A DNA stretch of 64,000 bases from Chloroflexota bacterium (GCA_014874485.1 JADBJK010000073.1:26871-90870), one strand, 5' to 3'. Counted from the stretch's first letter, positions 8,934 to 18,238 are shown. Numbers and translations: made by a program. The notes: generated by a model not told the origin, from the sequence alone.

Positions 8934-11900
8934 ATGCCGGACGGTATCCAGCAGTATGTCAAACTTGAAAACCGCCTGGTCTTACTGGCCTGGCTCAATA
9001 GCCTCTTCGGCTACAAGAAGAACCGCGAACTGCTGGAAGACTGCAAGAGCGTGGATGAAGGTTATGGCCCAGATGGGCGCAGTTTTCTTTACCATCACCT
9101 GATCGCACGCGGCAGTCAGGTCAACATCCCCGCCGACGACCTGGCGCGCTACGATGAAAACATCCGCCTGCATCTGGAAAAAATCAACCGCGGCCGCACC
9201 GAGCGCATCACATTGCGCTACTTTCAATACCTGGCTGCATTGTACACGGAAATCTACCTCGACCGCATCTTCAACGACAAAGCGCAACTGCTGGCTGACC
9301 TGAACGCTTTCGTGGCCGGGCGCAACGCCAACCGTCTGCCCGTAGAACCGCAGGACGAGCCGTTCACCGAAGACGATCTGACCAAACTGGGCTACTGGAT
9401 GGCCACCGGCAGTGGCAAGACCCTTCTCCTGCACTTGAACTACTACCAGTTTCTGCACTACAACCGGAATCCGCTGGATAACATCCTGCTCATCACCCCC
9501 AACGAGGGGCTTTCTGATCAGCACTTGCGGGAACTGGAACTTTCGGGCATTCCGGCCCGGCGCTTTGATCTGAATCAAAGCAGCGCCTTCCGCACGCCGA
9601 ACGAAGTGCAGGTACTGGAGATCACCAAATTGGTGGAGGAGAAGCGGGGCGGTGGCGTGAGCGTGCCGGTAGAAGCCTTTGAGGGGCGCAACCTGATTTT
9701 CGTGGACGAGGGGCACAAGGGCGCTGGCGGAGAAGCCTGGCGGGGCTACCGCGACGCCCTGGGAAAGACCGGCTTCACCTTTGAATACAGCGCCACCTTC
9801 GGCCAGGCCCTTTCTGCCGCCGGAGATGACGAACTCACCAAAGAATACGGCAGAGCCATCGTCTTTGACTACTCCTACCGCTACTTCTACGGCGACGGCT
9901 TCGGGAAGGACTTTCGCATCCTCAACCTGCGGGATGATACGAACGAAGAGCAAACCCACATCCTGCTTTTGGGCAACCTGCTTTCGTTCTACGAGCAACT
10001 GCGCCTGTACGAAGAACATGGGGACGAACTGCACCCCTACAACCTGGAAAAGCCACTGTGGGTGTTCGTGGGCAGCACGGTAAACGCCGTTTATACCGAA
10101 AACAAGCGTCCGCGCAGCGATGTGCTGACCGTGGCGCGTTTTCTCCACAAGGTGTTGCAGGATCGGTCGTGGGCAGAGGGCACCATCAAGAACCTGTTGG
10201 CGGGCAAGAGCGGTTTGCGCGCGCCCGATGGTTCGGATGTGTTCCTGGAACGCTTCAAGTACCTGAGCGAACTGGGGGAAACGCCGCAAGCGCTCTACGC
10301 CGATATCCTTCAACGCATCTTGCACGCGCCGTCTAGCGGGGGCTTGCACCTGGCCGACATCCGCGGCAGTCAGGGCGAGATTGGGCTCAAGGCCGCCGGG
10401 AGCGATGAGTACTTTGGCGTCATCTACATTGGCGACACCTCGGCCTTCAAGAAACTGGTGGGCGAACAGGCCCCGGAAATCACCCTTGAGGAAGAAGCCA
10501 TCCGTGGCTCGCTCTTTGACGACATCAACCGGCCGGACTCCCGCATCCATGTACTGATCGGCGCCAAGAAATTCATGGAAGGCTGGAACTCCTGGCGTGT
10601 GACCAACATGGGCCTCTTGAACATCGGCCGGCAAGAAGGCTCCCAGATCATCCAGCTCTTCGGCCGCGGCGTGCGCCTGAAGGGCAAGGAGATGAGCCTG
10701 AAGCGCAGCACGGCGCTGCCGGGCGAACATCCCAGGAACATCAAAATCATGGAAACCTTGAACATCTTCGCCGTGCGCGCCAACTACATGGCCCAATTCC
10801 GGGAATACCTGGAGCGCGAAGGCGTGGAGACCGAGCCGATTATTGAATTGCCCCTCTTCACCTGGATCAACCAACCGGCGATCCAGCGAGAACTGGTCGT
10901 GCCTCGTGTGCCGGAGGACCGGTCTTTCCACGAGCAGGCGCTGCTCATCCTGGAAAGGGATGACGAACAGGACAAGGGCGTTCACGTGCGGGTGGACATT
11001 TCGGTCAAAGTGCAGGCTATGGAAAGCACGGTCCTCGGCTTGCACACCGCCACCGTGCAAGCCGGCGTCGCTAGTCGCATACCGGACGAAAGCCTGGCAC
11101 TGGTGGACTGGGAACAGGTCTATCTGGATCTTCTGGACTACAAAACGCGCAAGGGCTGGCGCAACCTGGTCCTCCGCCCGGAAACCCCGCGGCAACTGAT
11201 GGGGCGAATCAATTACACCCTCATCGCCGACAAGGCAACCTTTGAGCCACGAACCTTTGCGGCACGCCAGCGCTTGCAAGAAGCGGTGACTGCCATCCTG
11301 TGCAAGTACATGGACACCTTCTACCGGCGTCGCCGGGAGCGCTGGGAAACCCAGGTCATGGAGTATCGCCCACTGGACGAGCGTGACCCCAACCTGAGCT
11401 TTAACCGCGACATGGTCCGCGAAGGTCGGCCTGCTTATGTGGTGCAGGTGCGGCGCTCCGATAAGGAGCTCATCGAAACCATCCGCAAACTCCTGGACCA
11501 GGCTGAGCGCCTGTATCGGGAGGAGAACCAGGGGTTGCCACGCATCACCTTCGACCGCCACCTGTATCTGCCCCTATTGGTGGAGAAGACCGATGCCCTC
11601 AAGAGCATCCCGCCAGCCCTGACGGAGAGCGAGGCACAATTCGTGCACGACCTCAAAGCCTATTGGGAAGCCGAGAAAGACCGTTCCCTGGCCGGAAAGG
11701 AAGTGTTCCTCCTCCGCAACCTGAGCCGGGGCAAGGGCATCGGCTTCTTTGAGGCGCGGGGCTTTTACCCGGATTTCATCCTCTGGGTGCTGGATGGTCA
11801 GGCTCAGCGCATCATCTTTGTGGAACCACACGGCATGCTGCACGCCAAGGCGTACACCCACGATGAAAAGGCGCGTTTGTGGGAACGCCTGTCGGAGATG

Positions 11901-12095
11901 GCAGGGGAGATTGGGAGACGTAGCAGGAAGAAGGACGTATCTTTGGATGCGTTCATCATTTCGGCCACGCCATATAACGAGCTTTACGAACATTATGAGG
12001 ATGGGACATGGACCCGCGAGAAGTTTGCCGAAAGGCACATTCTCTTCCAAGAGCGTTTGACAGAGTACAATTACATAAGGATACTGTTTAAGTAA
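8934..12095 (+). CDS. res: Type III restriction enzyme Res subunit, DEAD/DEAH helicase-nuclease
   Basis: ATP-dependent translocase-nuclease partner of Mod, 1053 residues. Walker A is GYWMATGSGKT (about 150-160); the DEAD-like box is FVDEGHKG (about 258); helicase motif VI appears as QLFGRGVRLKG. The C-terminal nuclease-like region reads GFYPDFILWVLDG then IIFVEPHG, so the usual D-ExK catalytic lysine position is occupied by His; this may be a clade variant or reduce cleavage. It starts three bases after hepT and ends the operon; a stem-loop follows. Confidence 0.88.
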   Translation: MPDGIQQYVKLENRLVLLAWLNSLFGYKKNRELLEDCKSVDEGYGPDGRSFLYHHLIARGSQVNIPADDLARYDENIRLHLEKINRGRTERITLRYFQYLAALYTEIYLDRIFNDKAQLLADLNAFVAGRNANRLPVEPQDEPFTEDDLTKLGYWMATGSGKTLLLHLNYYQFLHYNRNPLDNILLITPNEGLSDQHLRELELSGIPARRFDLNQSSAFRTPNEVQVLEITKLVEEKRGGGVSVPVEAFEGRNLIFVDEGHKGAGGEAWRGYRDALGKTGFTFEYSATFGQALSAAGDDELTKEYGRAIVFDYSYRYFYGDGFGKDFRILNLRDDTNEEQTHILLLGNLLSFYEQLRLYEEHGDELHPYNLEKPLWVFVGSTVNAVYTENKRPRSDVLTVARFLHKVLQDRSWAEGTIKNLLAGKSGLRAPDGSDVFLERFKYLSELGETPQALYADILQRILHAPSSGGLHLADIRGSQGEIGLKAAGSDEYFGVIYIGDTSAFKKLVGEQAPEITLEEEAIRGSLFDDINRPDSRIHVLIGAKKFMEGWNSWRVTNMGLLNIGRQEGSQIIQLFGRGVRLKGKEMSLKRSTALPGEHPRNIKIMETLNIFAVRANYMAQFREYLEREGVETEPIIELPLFTWINQPAIQRELVVPRVPEDRSFHEQALLILERDDEQDKGVHVRVDISVKVQAMESTVLGLHTATVQAGVASRIPDESLALVDWEQVYLDLLDYKTRKGWRNLVLRPETPRQLMGRINYTLIADKATFEPRTFAARQRLQEAVTAILCKYMDTFYRRRRERWETQVMEYRPLDERDPNLSFNRDMVREGRPAYVVQVRRSDKELIETIRKLLDQAERLYREENQGLPRITFDRHLYLPLLVEKTDALKSIPPALTESEAQFVHDLKAYWEAEKDRSLAGKEVFLLRNLSRGKGIGFFEARGFYPDFILWVLDGQAQRIIFVEPHGMLHAKAYTHDEKARLWERLSEMAGEIGRRSRKKDVSLDAFIISATPYNELYEHYEDGTWTREKFAERHILFQERLTEYNYIRILFK

Positions 12096-12103
12096 CCAAA
12101 ACG

Positions 12104-12149
12104 CACTTCCATCGCTGCCGCTCCGCTGCTTCGCGGTGCGGCAGAAGTG
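12104..12149 (+). terminator. Stem-loop after the restriction operon
   Basis: CACTTC (12104-12109) pairs with GAAGTG (12144-12149) around an inner stem CTGCCGC/GCGGCAG. No T-run follows, so it may be an mRNA-end structure or a relic of the insertion junction before the slipin gene. Confidence 0.4.
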
Positions 12150-12180
12150 AGGCTTGAGCAAGACAGAAGGAGAGGTCTAG

Positions 12181-12948
12181 ATGTTTGAGGTGCTTACGAG
12201 TTTTGGCGGCCTGATCATCGTCTTGATCTTCCTGCTCGGCATGGCGATCAAGATCGTGCAAGAGTACGAGCGGGGCGTCGTCTTTCGCCTGGGGCGTCTG
12301 GTGGGGGCCAAGGGGCCAGGGCTGTTCCTCATCATCCCGTTTGTGGACCGCATGGTCAAGGTGGACCTGCGGGTGGTAACCCTGGACATCCCGGCGCAGG
12401 AAGCCATTACCAAAGACAACGTTACCGTCAAGGTCAACGCCGTGGCCTACTTCCGGGTCATCAACCCCGAGGCGGCCATCGTGCAGGTGGAGGACTACCG
12501 CCGCGCCACCTGGCAGATCGCCCAGACGACGCTGCGGAGCGTGCTCGGCCAGTCGGAACTGGACGAGCTCCTGGCCCACCGCGAGGAGATCAACCAGAAA
12601 CTCCAGCGCATCATTGACGAGCAGACCGAGCCGTGGGGCATCAAGGTCAGCATCGTGGAGGTCAAGGACGTGGAGTTGCCCGACACGATGAAGCGGGCGA
12701 TGGCACGCCAGGCCGAGGCCGAACGCGAGAAACGGGCCAAGATCATCCACGCCGAGGGCGAGTTCCAGGCATCGCAGACGCTGCGCCAGGCGGCCAGTGT
12801 CATCTCGGAGGAGCCTGCCGCGATTCAACTGCGCTACCTGCAAACGCTGACCGAGATCGCCGTGGAGAAGAACTCCACCATCATCTTCCCGGTGCCGCTG
12901 GACTTCGTGAAGGCGTTCATCCAGTCGGCCGGGCAGAAGACGGAGTAA
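12181..12948 (+). CDS. Slipin/stomatin-like SPFH protein
   Basis: Membrane-anchored scaffold of the SPFH family, 255 residues. One N-terminal hydrophobic segment (about 5-25) is followed by the band-7 domain with [13 protein letters not shown] and [12 protein letters not shown], then a charged coiled-coil region around [17 protein letters not shown]. Ribosome-binding site AAGGAGAGG precedes the ATG. Slipins are typically encoded directly after nfeD and are cleaved by it; here the partner ends at 4469, 7.7 kb upstream. Confidence 0.9.
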   Translation: MFEVLTSFGGLIIVLIFLLGMAIKIVQEYERGVVFRLGRLVGAKGPGLFLIIPFVDRMVKVDLRVVTLDIPAQEAITKDNVTVKVNAVAYFRVINPEAAIVQVEDYRRATWQIAQTTLRSVLGQSELDELLAHREEINQKLQRIIDEQTEPWGIKVSIVEVKDVELPDTMKRAMARQAEAEREKRAKIIHAEGEFQASQTLRQAASVISEEPAAIQLRYLQTLTEIAVEKNSTIIFPVPLDFVKAFIQSAGQKTE

Positions 12949-12991
12949 CATTCCGGGGGCGGCGCACACTCGGCGACCGCGTGCTGTCCCC

Positions 12992-14425
12992 ATGAACAGA
13001 GGTGCATCCTTGGAGTCAAACCGCGAGAAGAACGCGGCCGCGACCAGTTCGGTCGTGGCCGCTATCGGCCTGACAACCTTCAAAATCGTCGTCGGTCTGA
13101 TGACCGGCAGTCTGGGCATCCTGTCCGAGGCGGCCCACTCGGGCCTAGACCTGGTGGCGGCGCTGCTCACCTGGTTCGCGGTGAGGGTGTCCGACCGCCC
13201 GGCCGACGCCGCGCACAACTACGGCCACGGCAAGGTGGAGAACCTCTCGGCCCTCGCCGAAACCCTGCTCCTACTCCTCACCTGCGCGTGGATTATCTAC
13301 GAGGCGATCCGCCGCATCTTCTTCGCCGACGTTCACGTGGACGCCAACATCTGGGCCTTCCTAGTCATGGGGGTCTCCATCGTCATAGACTTCTCCCGTT
13401 CCCGCATCCTGTTGCGCGCGGCGAAGAAGTACAACAGCCAGGCGCTGGAAGCCGACGGCCTGCATTTTCAGACGGACATCTGGAGTTCGTCGGTCGTCAT
13501 CGTGGGGCTGACGCTGACGTGGGCACAGCAGCGGCTGGGCTGGCCCGCGTGGCTGGCCAAGTCGGACGCCGTGGCCGCGCTGGGCGTGGCGTGCATCGTC
13601 ATCTGGGTCAGCGTGCGCCTGGGCCAGCGGACCATCGCCGCCCTGCTGGACACGGCTCCGGCGGGCTTGCGCGACACGGTGCGGGATGCGGTGGCTTCGG
13701 TCCCCGGCGTCCTCACCGTGAATCAGGTGCGGCTGCGCCAGGGCGGGCCGTACACATTCGCCGACGTGGACATCGCCGTGGGCCGCGAGATGTCGCTCAG
13801 CCAGGCGCATGATGTCGCCACGGCGGTGGAGCGCCGCCTGCGCCAGGTGCTGCCCCAGTCGGACGTGGTGGTGCACGTAGGCCCCGCCACACACCGCGGC
13901 GAGACCGACGACCAGAAGGTGCGAGCGGTGGCAGCGGCGCACGGCCTCACCGCCCACTCCATCCATGTGCACCACATTCGCGGGCAGGTGTACCTGGAGT
14001 TCCACCTGGAAGTGCCCGAAGACCTGGACCTGGAGCGGGCACACGCCCTCGTGTCGGAAGTGGAGGCGGCGCTGAGGGAGGAGTTTCCGGGGCTTGTGGA
14101 CGTGATCACGCACATAGAGCCTGCCGCGCGCCAGCGGGTTGTGGCCCCCATGTCGCCGGAGCAGGTCGCGCAGGTGGAGGCAGAGGTGCGGCGGCTGGCC
14201 GACGAGCACTGCGGCGATGGCCACTGGCACCGCCTGATGGTGCGCGACGAGTCGGGGATGGTGTCCATCTCCCTGCACTGCCAGATGGCGGGCACCGCGT
14301 CCGTCAAGGCGGCCCACGAACTGTCGGAGCGGCTAGAAGCGGCGGTGCGGGAGGTTGTCCCCAACGTGGGACAGGTGATGATTCACGTGGAACCCCTGGA
14401 AGGCCCCCAGGAAACCCAACCATAG
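12992..14425 (+). CDS. Cation diffusion facilitator transporter with three C-terminal domains
   Basis: Zn2+/Fe2+/Mn2+-type proton antiporter in the cytoplasmic membrane. The N-terminal half holds about six transmembrane segments with SEAAHSGLDL and the CDF motif HNYGHGKVENL. At 477 residues it is far longer than the usual 290-320. The extra length is three successive ferredoxin-like cytoplasmic modules, each ending in a similar strand (VVVHVGPA, VITHIEPA, VMIHVEPLE), where most family members have one. The start at 12992 lacks a strong ribosome-binding site; a slightly later start is possible. Confidence 0.87.
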   Translation: MNRGASLESNREKNAAATSSVVAAIGLTTFKIVVGLMTGSLGILSEAAHSGLDLVAALLTWFAVRVSDRPADAAHNYGHGKVENLSALAETLLLLLTCAWIIYEAIRRIFFADVHVDANIWAFLVMGVSIVIDFSRSRILLRAAKKYNSQALEADGLHFQTDIWSSSVVIVGLTLTWAQQRLGWPAWLAKSDAVAALGVACIVIWVSVRLGQRTIAALLDTAPAGLRDTVRDAVASVPGVLTVNQVRLRQGGPYTFADVDIAVGREMSLSQAHDVATAVERRLRQVLPQSDVVVHVGPATHRGETDDQKVRAVAAAHGLTAHSIHVHHIRGQVYLEFHLEVPEDLDLERAHALVSEVEAALREEFPGLVDVITHIEPAARQRVVAPMSPEQVAQVEAEVRRLADEHCGDGHWHRLMVRDESGMVSISLHCQMAGTASVKAAHELSERLEAAVREVVPNVGQVMIHVEPLEGPQETQP

Positions 14426-14444
14426 CGCAATCGGGAGCGTCCTC

Positions 14445-15035
14445 ATGCTCAGGCGTTTGCGCAAACAGGGTGGCTGGATCGGGCTGGCGCTGTCCTACAT
14501 TCTGGTGGCAGGTATCGCGTTTCTCGCGGCGCGATGGCCCGCCCCGGGTGGCGTGCAGATTCTCCCGCCGGAGCCTTCGCCCACCCATGCGCCCAGCCCC
14601 ACGCCCGCGCCCGTGCGCGTGTACGTCAGCGGCGCGGTCGTCGCGCCGGGCGTGTACACCCTGCCGCCGGGAAGCATCGCCCAGGATGCGCTTCTCGCTG
14701 CCGGCGGCCCCGCACAGGATGCGGACTTGTCCCTGGTGAACCTGGCCGCGCGCGTGTCCGACGGCCAGCAGGTGCACATCCCCCGCGTGGGCGAGAAAGT
14801 CTCGCAGAAGAGTCAGGCCACAGCCATCCCCACCCTGGCCGGGCCGCTGAACCTCAATACCGCCACCGCCGCCGAACTGGAGCAACTGCCCGGCATCGGC
14901 CCCGCCCTGGCAGCCCGAATCGTGCAGTATCGGCAGGAACACGGACCCTTCCGCACGGTAGATGCGTTGTTGCTAGTGTCAGGCATCGGCCCGTCCACAC
15001 TGGAACGGATTCGGAGCCTGGTAACGGTGGAGTGA
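14445..15035 (+). CDS. comEA: ComEA-like DNA-binding competence protein
   Basis: Membrane-anchored DNA-binding protein of 196 residues. An N-terminal membrane segment (about 12-30) is followed by a Pro/Thr linker, an SLBB domain (VRVYVSGAVVAPGVYTLPPG) and a C-terminal helix-hairpin-helix pair with LNLNTATAAELEQLPGIGP and FRTVDALLLVSGIGP. In competent bacteria ComEA pulls imported DNA into the periplasm. A ComM-like ATPase is encoded in the same window (51493-53016), but no ComEC is seen beside it. Confidence 0.9.
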   Translation: MLRRLRKQGGWIGLALSYILVAGIAFLAARWPAPGGVQILPPEPSPTHAPSPTPAPVRVYVSGAVVAPGVYTLPPGSIAQDALLAAGGPAQDADLSLVNLAARVSDGQQVHIPRVGEKVSQKSQATAIPTLAGPLNLNTATAAELEQLPGIGPALAARIVQYRQEHGPFRTVDALLLVSGIGPSTLERIRSLVTVE

Positions 15036-15101
15036 GCAAGGCTGGCATGGGCCTTGCACACCACCGTTACGCAAAGACATCACCGTCGGAAGGGGGAATC
15101 T

Positions 15102-15680
15102 ATGTTCCGGACATTGCTTGCGCCGCGACTCGTTGCCGCTCTGGTGTTTCTGCTCCTGCTCGGGGTGCCGCAGTCGGGCGCGGCCCAGATGCCGCTGGTG
15201 CATCTGTCGCCCGCAGTGGCCGTCGTGCCCGTTGGGGAAACCGCGTGTGTGGACTTGCAGGTTCAGGATGCGCAGGACCTGTTTGGCTTCTCAACGGACA
15301 TCGTTTTTGACCCCAGCCGCCTGGCTGTGGTGGACGCCGATGCCAGCAGTGCGGGCATCCAAATCGCCGTTGGGCCGTTCCTGCAGCCGGCCACCCCAGG
15401 CAATTGGTACGTCATCAACTCGGTGGACAACGCCAGGGGGCTGATCCGCTTCGCGGTTACGTTGTTCCCGCCCGAGACGGGGCACAGCGGCAGCGGGACG
15501 CTGGCGACAATTTGCTTCCGCGGGCTGAACCGAGGGCATTCGGCCATTACCTTGTCGGAGTCGGGGACCCTTCTCGTTGACTCTCGGGTTTCCACCATCC
15601 CCTTCACGATGAAATCGGGCGGGGCATTCGTCGGGTATGTGTTCCGGTTTCGGATTCCCCTGGTGGCGAGAGGGCGGTAG
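15102..15680 (+). CDS. Secreted cohesin-like domain protein
   Basis: Exported protein of 192 residues: signal peptide to about GAAQ (residue 27), then a single cohesin-type beta-sandwich recognisable from VPVGETACVDLQVQD, LFGFSTDIVFDP and the GSGTLATICF strand. The ATG at 15102 follows GGAAGGGGG and gives a normal signal peptide; the open frame upstream does not. The C-terminus ends RFRIPLVARGR, similar to the short hydrophobic-basic tails seen on other exported proteins in this group (compare 53131-55635). No dockerin partner is visible. Confidence 0.72.
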   Translation: MFRTLLAPRLVAALVFLLLLGVPQSGAAQMPLVHLSPAVAVVPVGETACVDLQVQDAQDLFGFSTDIVFDPSRLAVVDADASSAGIQIAVGPFLQPATPGNWYVINSVDNARGLIRFAVTLFPPETGHSGSGTLATICFRGLNRGHSAITLSESGTLLVDSRVSTIPFTMKSGGAFVGYVFRFRIPLVARGR

Positions 15681-15694
15681 AAGCTGAAAGCGCC

Positions 15695-15870
15695 GCGACG
15701 CACGCGTCCGGGGTGCGTCGCCCTGGCAATTGACCCCTGTCATTGCGAGGGCACGGAGTGCCCGAAGCAATCCCAGGCTCTCCTCCGTCATGCTGAGCGA
15801 AGCGAAGCCTCTCGGCTCACGAGATTCTTCGCGTCTCCGCCGCTCAGAATGACAGCCTGGCGGGGTTGCT
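15695..15870. repeat. Dispersed hairpin and TCATTGCGAG-type repeat block
   Basis: Starts with the stem GCGACGCAC/GTGCGTCGC (15695-15721), then a TCATTGCGAGGGCACGGAG unit and a TCATGCTGAGCGAAGCGAAG unit ending in CGCTCAGAATGACA. The gap 15681-15920 between the cohesin gene and the convergent LCP gene holds only this. Confidence 0.8.
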
Positions 15871-15920
15871 GCCTCGCTGCGCCCCTCGCAAGGGCAAGCA
15901 AGGATTGATGGGGCGAAGCC

Positions 15921-17270
15921 CTACGGCATGGGCACGACGAAATCGCGCCCGACGATGATGCGCAGGTTCCCCGCGCCGGTCTGGCCGCTCGGCTCCTTGC
16001 GGATGTTCCGCTCGGCGACGTTGAGCAGCTGGGCCAGCAGGGCCACGGTCTGGGTGTTGTCGGCGTAGTCTATGATGAGGGTCTCGGCATAGTCGCTGCG
16101 GTCGGCGTTCTCAATCGCCACGACCTCAAATCCCTGCTCCTTCAGCAGGGCCGCCATCTGCGCGGCCAGCCCCGGCACACCCGCCCCGTTGAGGACCTCT
16201 ATCTTGGCCGATTCGCCGGGAACGCGCTTGTGGTTGTTGTTGCCCGACGAGAACATCTCGTCCACCAGTGCGCGGATCTTCTCGCGGTTGGGCAGCAGCA
16301 CGTCGCCGCCGCTGGGGGTCTTGGTCTCCACCACCATGGTGTAGTCTATGACAGCGGTGTGGATGTTCCCGGTGTCCACTTGATTGGCCAGTTTCGCCAG
16401 GGCCAGGATCTCGCCGGGCTGCAGGTCGGTCTGGACGGCGCTCATGACCGTCGCCATGAGGCTGGGCAACTTGGGCAGCAGGTTCAGGCGCAGGGCCTTG
16501 TCGCGCGCCGCCATAAGCACCTGCTGCTGACGCCGCCCGCGGTCAATGTCGCTGCTGCCGTGGCGCACGCGGGCGTACTTGAGCGCGAGGTCGCCGTCCA
16601 TGTGCACGAGGCCCGCAGGAATGTGGACTTCCTGATAGCCATAGTCGTCGGTGGGGTACTGGGTGTCGTCTATGGGCTTGTCCACCTGGACGTCAATCCC
16701 GCCGATTTGGTCAATGAGTTTGCGGAACCCGTCAAAGTCCACGAGGATGTACCCATGGATGGGCACGCCGAGGAATTCCTGCACGGTGCGCATGGCCAGG
16801 GCCGGCCCGCCGCCCGGGTACTTTTTCACCTCGCCCAGCACGAATGCCTGGTTGATGCGACTTTCGCCGTAGCCGGGGATGGGCACCCACAGGTCGCGCG
16901 GGATGGACAACATGCCGGCGGTCTTGGTGGCGGGGTCAAGGGTAACGACGATGAGGGTGTCGGTGCGATAGATGGTCTCGTCGGGCCGCTTGTCCGCGCC
17001 CAGCAAGAGCAGGTTCACGCGCTCGGTGCGCTGCCACACGGGCACCTGCGGCAGGTCGGAGTTGGTCTCGGACGGCGGCGCGGGCGCGAAGAAGTTGAGG
17101 TTGGGCAAAAGCGGGATGTCGGCCTCGGCCACGAGGGCGCGCACCGTCCCGTAGAACACGTAGCCCGAAAGCAGCCCGCCCAGCGCGAAAAGCGCGAGGG
17201 CGATGTATAGCACCAGACGGGTCTTGTGCTGTGCTCCCCCTCTTGGGGGAAGCGATAGTTGTCTGCTCAT
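15921..17270 (-). CDS. LytR-CpsA-Psr family cell-wall ligase with LytR_C domain
   Basis: Membrane-anchored enzyme that attaches glycopolymers to the cell envelope. Of 449 residues, one N-terminal transmembrane segment (about 18-40) precedes the LCP domain: LLLLGADKRPDETIYRTDTL, SIPRDLWVPIPGYGESRINQAF and the RHGSSDIDRGRRQQQ arginine cluster. A LytR_C domain (about 350-445) follows, with KIEVLNGAGVPGLA. Transcribed away from a good promoter at 17335-17362. The LCP family is usual in bacteria with a modified or single-membrane envelope. Confidence 0.9.
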   Translation of the reverse strand: MSRQLSLPPRGGAQHKTRLVLYIALALFALGGLLSGYVFYGTVRALVAEADIPLLPNLNFFAPAPPSETNSDLPQVPVWQRTERVNLLLLGADKRPDETIYRTDTLIVVTLDPATKTAGMLSIPRDLWVPIPGYGESRINQAFVLGEVKKYPGGGPALAMRTVQEFLGVPIHGYILVDFDGFRKLIDQIGGIDVQVDKPIDDTQYPTDDYGYQEVHIPAGLVHMDGDLALKYARVRHGSSDIDRGRRQQQVLMAARDKALRLNLLPKLPSLMATVMSAVQTDLQPGEILALAKLANQVDTGNIHTAVIDYTMVVETKTPSGGDVLLPNREKIRALVDEMFSSGNNNHKRVPGESAKIEVLNGAGVPGLAAQMAALLKEQGFEVVAIENADRSDYAETLIIDYADNTQTVALLAQLLNVAERNIRKEPSGQTGAGNLRIIVGRDFVVPMP

Positions 17271-17334
17271 TCAGCGTCCCAAAGGCGAGATAGAAAACCC
17301 CGGTCGCGGTTCGCAGCATCACGGGGCAGTTCGC

Positions 17335-17362
17335 ATTATACCCATTTGACGCCGAACGTCAA
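17335..17362 (-). promoter_or_regulatory. Promoter of the LCP gene with an overlapping palindrome
   Basis: On the minus strand TTGACG (17362-17357), 16-base spacer, TATAAT (17340-17335). The -35 is half of a perfect inverted repeat TTGACG-N5-CGTCAA (17346-17362), a possible operator. Confidence 0.65.
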
Positions 17363-17389
17363 CAAATGGTTCCGCGGACACGGCGTCTC

Positions 17390-18125
17390 TGCGGCGGCGG
17401 AAATTCACCGCAGAGACCGCGGAGAACGCGGCGGATGTGGAACACGAAAGCCGCGAAAGGACACGAAAGGCGCGAAAACCTTTCGTGCCCTTCGTGCTCC
17501 AATCTCTGCGACCTCTGCGTCTCTGCGGTGCGGGAGGGTTTTCACCGCAGAGCACGCGGCGGATTTGGAACACGAAAACCGCGAAAGGACACGAAAGGCG
17601 CGAAAACCTTTCGTGCCCTTCGTGCTCCAATCTCTGCGACCTCTGCGTCTCTGCGGTGCAGTGCGAATTTCGCCGCGGAGAACGCGGCGGATGTGGAACA
17701 CGAAAGCCGCGAAAGGACACGAAAGGCGCGAAAACCCTTTCGTGCTTTTCGTGGGGTTTCATGCCCTTCGTGCTCCGATCTCCGCGCCCTCTGCGTCTCT
17801 GCGGTGCAGTGCGAATTTCGCCGCGGAGAACGCGGCGGATGTGGAACACGAAAGCCGCGAAAGGACACGAAAGGCGCGAAAACCCTTTCGTGCTTTTCGT
17901 GGGGTTTCATGCCCTTCGTGCTCCGATCTCCGCGCCCTCTGCGTCTCTGCGGTGCAGTGCGAATTTCACCGCAGAGACCACAGAGAACGCAGAGAAAAAG
18001 AAAGTTTTGAGTCCTCCGCGACCTCTGCGTCTCTGCGGTGCGGGAGGGTTTTCACCGCAGAGCACGCGGAGAACGCGGAGATTTGCCCCGAATTCTCCGC
18101 GCTCTCTGTGTTCTCTGTGGTGATA
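17390..18125. repeat. Large tandem/inverted array of CGCAGAG-type repeats with two identical 148-bp copies
   Basis: Second and largest array of the family seen at 2627. Two identical 148-base units lie head to tail (17663-17810 and 17811-17958). A related, shorter pair occupies about 17407-17655. Each unit contains CGCCGCGGAGAACGCGGCG, ACGAAAGCCGCGAAAGG and complements, so it can fold on itself. The long open frames across this stretch on both strands are products of the repeat composition and are not annotated as genes. Confidence 0.92.
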
Positions 18126-18210
18126 GGAGGCACGTCTACCGCCCCCCGCCTGTGCCCCCTGCTTGCAGCGGCCTCCAACGAACGTCGGAACCAACCTGGG
18201 CCATCTTCCC

Positions 18211-18238
18211 TTGACGCCGCACGGCATCGTTGTATAAT
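18211..18238 (+). promoter_or_regulatory. Sigma-70-type promoter of dnaE
   Basis: TTGACG (18211-18216), 16-base spacer, TATAAT (18233-18238), 32 bases before the dnaE ATG. Confidence 0.75.

Noticed and set aside
8982..11561. 859-codon frame antisense to res
   Set aside because: Opposite-strand shadow of a gene with Walker A, DEAD-like and motif VI boxes.
17390..18125. CRISPR array
   Set aside because: The repeats are adjoining, self-complementary and of variable length without regular unique spacers; no cas gene is nearby.
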